Assembly: GCA_031259205.1 (NCBI GenBank)
Contig: JAIRLS010000042.1
Span: 1-18,649 of the forward strand
DNA: 18,649 nucleotides
Source: Bacteroidales bacterium
GTDB lineage: Bacteria; Bacteroidota; Bacteroidia; Bacteroidales; UBA4181
Direction: 5' to 3'
Each line of letters begins with the position of its first letter. Position 1 is the first letter of the stretch. Positions 16,153 to 18,649 of this stretch are shown one piece after another. A program made the translations under genes and the position numbers. The notes beneath the pieces are model-generated. The model was not told the origin of the DNA and made no database searches. It worked only from the letters and a program-made list of their open reading frames with translations.

Positions 16153-16655
16153 CTTATCTCGGACAACCGGAAGTGTATAAAGTATTGGAAGAATTGTCCA
16201 TTCCTTTCGACTATTACGAACATCCGCCTACTCCTACAATTGAAGAAGCCGCCAGCTACTGGAAAGACAAAACGGCCACCTACTGCAAAAATCTTTTCTT
16301 CCGCAATCACAAAGGGAACAGGCATTATCTGGTTATTCTCGAATGTAGATGCACGCTGAATATCCACGAACTGGAAAAGAAACTCAAGCAGGGGAAACTC
16401 AGTTTTTCCTCCGAACAGCGCATGTTAAAATATCTGGGATTGAGTCCGGGATCGGTTTCTCCTTTCGGACTGATTCATGACAGGGAACATCATGTGCATG
16501 TTTTTTTCGACTGTCACCTGCAACAGGCGCAAAAAATCTCTTTTCATCCCAATGACAACCGTGTAAGTCTGGTATTGCCGGCCTCCGACTTTTGGCGTTA
16601 CATGGACTGGACAGGCAACCGTTACGAGTTTGTCAGCCTGTACCGGGACGAATAA
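16149..16655 (+). CDS. YbaK/ProXp-type aminoacyl-tRNA deacylase (PrdX-like)
   Basis: A 168-residue free-standing relative of the prolyl-tRNA synthetase editing (INS) domain. Such proteins hydrolyse tRNA mischarged with Ala or Cys, chiefly Ala-tRNA(Pro) for the PrdX/ProXp-ala branch. The visible YbaK features are the N-terminal YEHPPTPTIEEA segment (23-34), the conserved Lys47 in CKNLFFRN, the central YLVILECRC strand, and the loop GLSPGSVSPFGLIHD (97-111). Length and the FFRN/GSVSPFGL pattern fit ProXp-ala/PrdX better than YbaK proper. It overlaps proC by four bases, linking proline supply with tRNA(Pro) quality control. It converges on the phosphatase gene with only six bases between stop codons. 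Substrate specificity is inferred. Confidence 0.88.
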   Translation: MTYLGQPEVYKVLEELSIPFDYYEHPPTPTIEEAASYWKDKTATYCKNLFFRNHKGNRHYLVILECRCTLNIHELEKKLKQGKLSFSSEQRMLKYLGLSPGSVSPFGLIHDREHHVHVFFDCHLQQAQKISFHPNDNRVSLVLPASDFWRYMDWTGNRYEFVSLYRDE

Positions 16656-16661
16656 AGCCCG

Positions 16662-17900
16662 TTACGCCGAAAATTCAAGGCCTAACAGGGTGATGTCGTC
16701 GAAAATAGCCTCGTTCGTTCCTCTCAGGTGTTGCGTGTCGATAATGTCTTCGAGAATTTGCTCAATGTGGTCGAATCGTTTGACGGCATTTTCCAGAATA
16801 TAAAAGGCGGAATCTATTTCCCCTTCGTGCGTATCCGACATTACCTCCACCATGCCGTCGGTATACACGAGCAGCAGGCTGTGTTCATTGATCGACGTCC
16901 GGTGAACGTTGACGCATGGAAGGCTGTCGATCATCCCCATGGCAACGGTGGAACTTTCCAGCAACTCCATTTTTCCCGACTCGGTGCGGTACAACAGGGC
17001 GGAAGGATGTCCCGCGTTTACATATTCCAGACAACGAGTGATATAATTATACCGCGCGATGAACAGGGTGATGAATTTCTCGCCTTGTGCGCTTTTCGTT
17101 ACCCGATAGTTTAGTTTTTGCAGCAGGTTTTCCATCGTAATGTCCGAATTGAACAAAGCGCGCAAAGTCGCCTGAAAGTTCGACATCAGCAGGGCGGCTG
17201 CCATTCCTTTGCCCGACACGTCGGCTACACAAAAGCCTATTTCGTTCGGGCCAAGCCGGATGCAATCAAAATAGTCCCCGCCCACTTCAAAATGAGGCTT
17301 GTAAAAGGCATTCATCTTGATATGCCTGTCGTTCGGAAGATCCTGCGTGCCGGGTATCAGCATGTTTTGCATTTGAGAGGCCAGTTCCAGCTCTTTCCTG
17401 AAAGCTTCCTGCTGGAGGCTTTCCTTGAACAGCCGGATGTTTTCGATCGCAACGATAATAATGTTGGAAATGGTTTGTATGAACTGTAAATGCTTGATAA
17501 CAGGGCTAAGGCCTTCCATTTCTTCCTCAATATCCCCTATCAGAACATAGGCGATGGGCAAATGATTGTTGTACACCGGTATAACGATGTCAAAACCGGG
17601 CAACAGCGCCCCGCCCCATGCCGTAAACGTAATTTCCGAAAGGGGCAACAATTCTTTTTCGACATCAATATGATCAATCGTTTCAGGCGATACGCCGGCA
17701 TTGAGGATCCGTTCCCATCGGTTATGATTGTTCTTGAACAATACTACTTTCCCGATTTTTAGCCGAACGCACAAAATATGAGTGAAACGACTCAATAATA
17801 CTTCAACAGGCTGATTGTCATTGATAGCCCGTGTTATTTCAAGCAACGAATCAAGTTTAAACTTTAATGTTTCTCTTACCGTGCTATTCTTGCCTATCAT
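16662..17900 (-). CDS. GAF-SpoIIE (PP2C-type) serine/threonine phosphatase, RsbU-like
   Basis: A 412-residue cytosolic regulator. Residues about 10-160 form a GAF-like sensor domain, a helical linker runs to about 180 (FRKELELASQMQNMLIP, typical of RsbU-type proteins), and 200-412 is the SpoIIE/PP2C catalytic domain. Metal-binding and catalytic motifs are complete: EVGGDYFD (205-212), ADVSGKGMAAALLMS (226-240), NAGHPS (295-300), YTDGM (346-350) and FDDIT (400-404). Such enzymes usually dephosphorylate an STAS anti-sigma antagonist; no STAS or HPK kinase gene is in view, so the target is unknown. A TAATTTTG box sits about 29 bases upstream. The signal sensed by the GAF domain cannot be told. 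Confidence 0.93.
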   Translation of the reverse strand: MIGKNSTVRETLKFKLDSLLEITRAINDNQPVEVLLSRFTHILCVRLKIGKVVLFKNNHNRWERILNAGVSPETIDHIDVEKELLPLSEITFTAWGGALLPGFDIVIPVYNNHLPIAYVLIGDIEEEMEGLSPVIKHLQFIQTISNIIIVAIENIRLFKESLQQEAFRKELELASQMQNMLIPGTQDLPNDRHIKMNAFYKPHFEVGGDYFDCIRLGPNEIGFCVADVSGKGMAAALLMSNFQATLRALFNSDITMENLLQKLNYRVTKSAQGEKFITLFIARYNYITRCLEYVNAGHPSALLYRTESGKMELLESSTVAMGMIDSLPCVNVHRTSINEHSLLLVYTDGMVEVMSDTHEGEIDSAFYILENAVKRFDHIEQILEDIIDTQHLRGTNEAIFDDITLLGLEFSA

Positions 17901-17928
17901 TAGTTATAACCATATTAATTAAGGAGGG

Positions 17929-17936
17929 CAAAATTA
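17929..17936 (-). promoter_or_regulatory. -7 box of the phosphatase gene
   Basis: TAATTTTG on the minus strand matches the consensus; the leader would be about 22 bases. No TTTG is at the ideal -33 distance. It lies between the zinc-ribbon stop and the phosphatase ATG, so the phosphatase can be transcribed independently. Confidence 0.45.
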
Positions 17937-17960
17937 CTAAAAAATGGGATGAATAAAAAT

Positions 17961-18161
17961 TCAAGTATTTTCGTCTGCATAGGTATAATGAAATTTAGGA
18001 AACTTTTCTTTCGTTTCAAGCATTTCCCCGCATACGGGACATTCGTATTGATACACGAGCGGATCGGTGTAAAAACTCCTGTGGCTTTCCATCAGCGCAC
18101 CGCAGTTGTCGCAATACAGATGGGATACCTCCGCTTTAGTTATTTCTCTTTTTTTGATCAT
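17961..18161 (-). CDS. Small zinc-ribbon protein (66 aa)
   Basis: A 66-residue protein with two CxxCG knuckles: CDNCG (Cys17, Cys20) and CPVCG (Cys41, Cys44). The spacing predicts one four-cysteine zinc ribbon. The N-terminus is basic (MIKKREITKAE) and there is no signal peptide, so it should be cytosolic. It carries its own strong promoter and is followed by the phosphatase gene in the same direction after 60 bases. Function unknown; zinc ribbons of this kind bind nucleic acids or proteins. The opposite-strand frame covering it is a shadow. Confidence 0.8.
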   Translation of the reverse strand: MIKKREITKAEVSHLYCDNCGALMESHRSFYTDPLVYQYECPVCGEMLETKEKFPKFHYTYADENT

Positions 18162-18254
18162 GGCTTTAAACAGGTTTTAAAATGATACGTTGTGATGAAA
18201 TTGGATTATTATTTTAGAAATGAAAATTTCGACAAATTTTATTGTTTTCGATTA

Positions 18255-18286
18255 CAAAAGTACTCAATTAATTACTGTTTTGCAAA
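18255..18286 (-). promoter_or_regulatory. Strong promoter of the zinc-ribbon gene
   Basis: On the minus strand TTTG (18283-18286), a 20-base spacer and TACTTTTG (18255-18262) match both consensus boxes exactly. The leader would be about 85-90 bases. Confidence 0.65.
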
Positions 18287-18313
18287 AATTACGCTAAAAA
18301 ATGCTATAAAATC

Positions 18314-18544
18314 GGTTCATTCTTTTATTGAGGCGCTATCTCCGCGAAAGCACGAAGGGAAGAAGCAGTGCAACGGCGTCACGCAAGGACTTTTTTTTAA
18401 CCACGAAGTCGCAAAAGTAACACAAAGGCCTGACGGCGGAAAAAACAGTCCACAGATGGCACAGATTAGCACAGATGAAGACAAAAAAACTTCGTGAAAC
18501 TTTGTGTTCTTTGTGGTTAAAAAAAACCACGAAGGAACACAAAG
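18314..18544. repeat. MITE-like intergenic repeat (copy 3), left terminus plus divergent interior
   Basis: Bases 18314-18339 match the left terminus of the 7030 element at 25 of 26 positions. The following CTCCGCGAAAGCACGAAGG resembles 7074-7092. Further in are AACCACGAAG and CACAAAG words in both orientations and a threefold CACAGAT repeat with a period of 9-10 bases (18451-18480). No right terminus is seen before the OmpA-type gene ends at 18580, so this copy is truncated or rearranged. It fills the gap between the OmpA-type stop and the zinc-ribbon promoter. Confidence 0.65.
18500..18544. terminator. Long AT-rich hairpin after the OmpA-type gene
   Basis: The arms 18500-18518 (CTTTGTGTTCTTTGTGGTT) and 18525-18544 pair over almost their whole length with one bulge and one G-T-type mismatch around an A6 loop. 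It begins 35 bases past the minus-strand stop at 18580. A T-run follows about ten bases further on the minus strand, so it could terminate that transcript; it could equally be part of the repeat. Confidence 0.45.
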
Positions 18545-18579
18545 TAAATTTGATTTGCCGGAGGTCGGAAGTTCCGAAA

Positions 18580-18649
18580 TCACTGAACAATTTCCATTTC
18601 CGTACGGCGGTTTTTTGCCCTGCCGGATTCGGTATTGTTGTCGGCAATG
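18580..18649 (-). CDS. OmpA-family protein, C-terminal fragment (cut by window edge)
   Basis: The last 22 codons and TGA stop of a minus-strand gene enter from the right edge. The residues IADNNTESGRAKNRRTEMEI match the end of the OmpA C-terminal peptidoglycan-binding domain, whose hallmark is D-N-x-T-x-x-G-R-A-x-N-R-R. The protein should be an outer-membrane or periplasmic envelope component that binds the cell wall non-covalently. The rest of the gene and its N-terminal domain are outside the window, so the exact type cannot be told. Confidence 0.88.
   Translation of the reverse strand, partial: IADNNTESGRAKNRRTEMEIVQ

Noticed and set aside
17921..17945. AAGGAGG Shine-Dalgarno-like sequence on the plus strand
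   Set aside because: Only leads into the antisense shadow of the zinc-ribbon gene; Bacteroidota starts rarely use strong Shine-Dalgarno sites.
18451..18480. Possible CRISPR-like short repeats
   Set aside because: Units are about 10 bases with no spacers and no cas genes; part of the dispersed repeat.

Overview
The window looks like chromosomal DNA from a member of the phylum Bacteroidota, probably order Bacteroidales. Three things support this. Most genes have a TAnnTTTG -7 box, in several cases with TTTG or TTG 19-20 bases upstream, which is the Bacteroidota housekeeping promoter. The best-scoring proteins are of Bacteroidota type: a lipid-anchored TamA-like Omp85 protein, a signal-bearing M3 dipeptidyl carboxypeptidase, and small LASC-type lipoproteins. 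Intergenic DNA is AT-rich and start sites lack clear Shine-Dalgarno sequences. Genus and species cannot be fixed from the sequence alone.

Layout. The left part reads on the minus strand: a TamL-like outer-membrane assembly lipoprotein (end at 176) and enolase (3418-4707), separated by an 818-base AT-rich gap. From 4911 to 16655 everything reads on the plus strand: an M3 peptidase; a LOG-family nucleotide phosphoribohydrolase; a two-gene envelope unit (periplasmic duplicated-domain protein with SPOR-like tail, then a calcium-binding-type outer-membrane barrel); ftsY with a small lipoprotein and a radical SAM enzyme; aconitase; and proC translationally overlapped with a YbaK/ProXp-type tRNA-editing deacylase. 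The right end turns back to the minus strand: a GAF-SpoIIE (PP2C) phosphatase, a small zinc-ribbon protein and the last 22 codons of an OmpA-type protein cut by the window edge.

How the genes relate. Most are housekeeping: glycolysis, TCA cycle, proline synthesis, SRP-dependent membrane targeting and outer-membrane biogenesis. Two pairings suggest joint function. The first is proC plus a Pro-tRNA-editing-type protein. The second is the SPOR-like periplasmic protein plus the EF-hand/TSP3 barrel protein. I see no phage, CRISPR, toxin-antitoxin or defence locus and no rRNA or tRNA.

The most unusual element is not a gene. A 263-base repeat at 7030-7292 is bounded by 26-base inverted repeats, and its end recurs at the left edge (to 91) and at 18314. 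Every copy lies in a short intergenic space next to the 3' end of a gene. The 2600-3417 gap also holds outward promoter motifs and a hairpin with no convincing gene.
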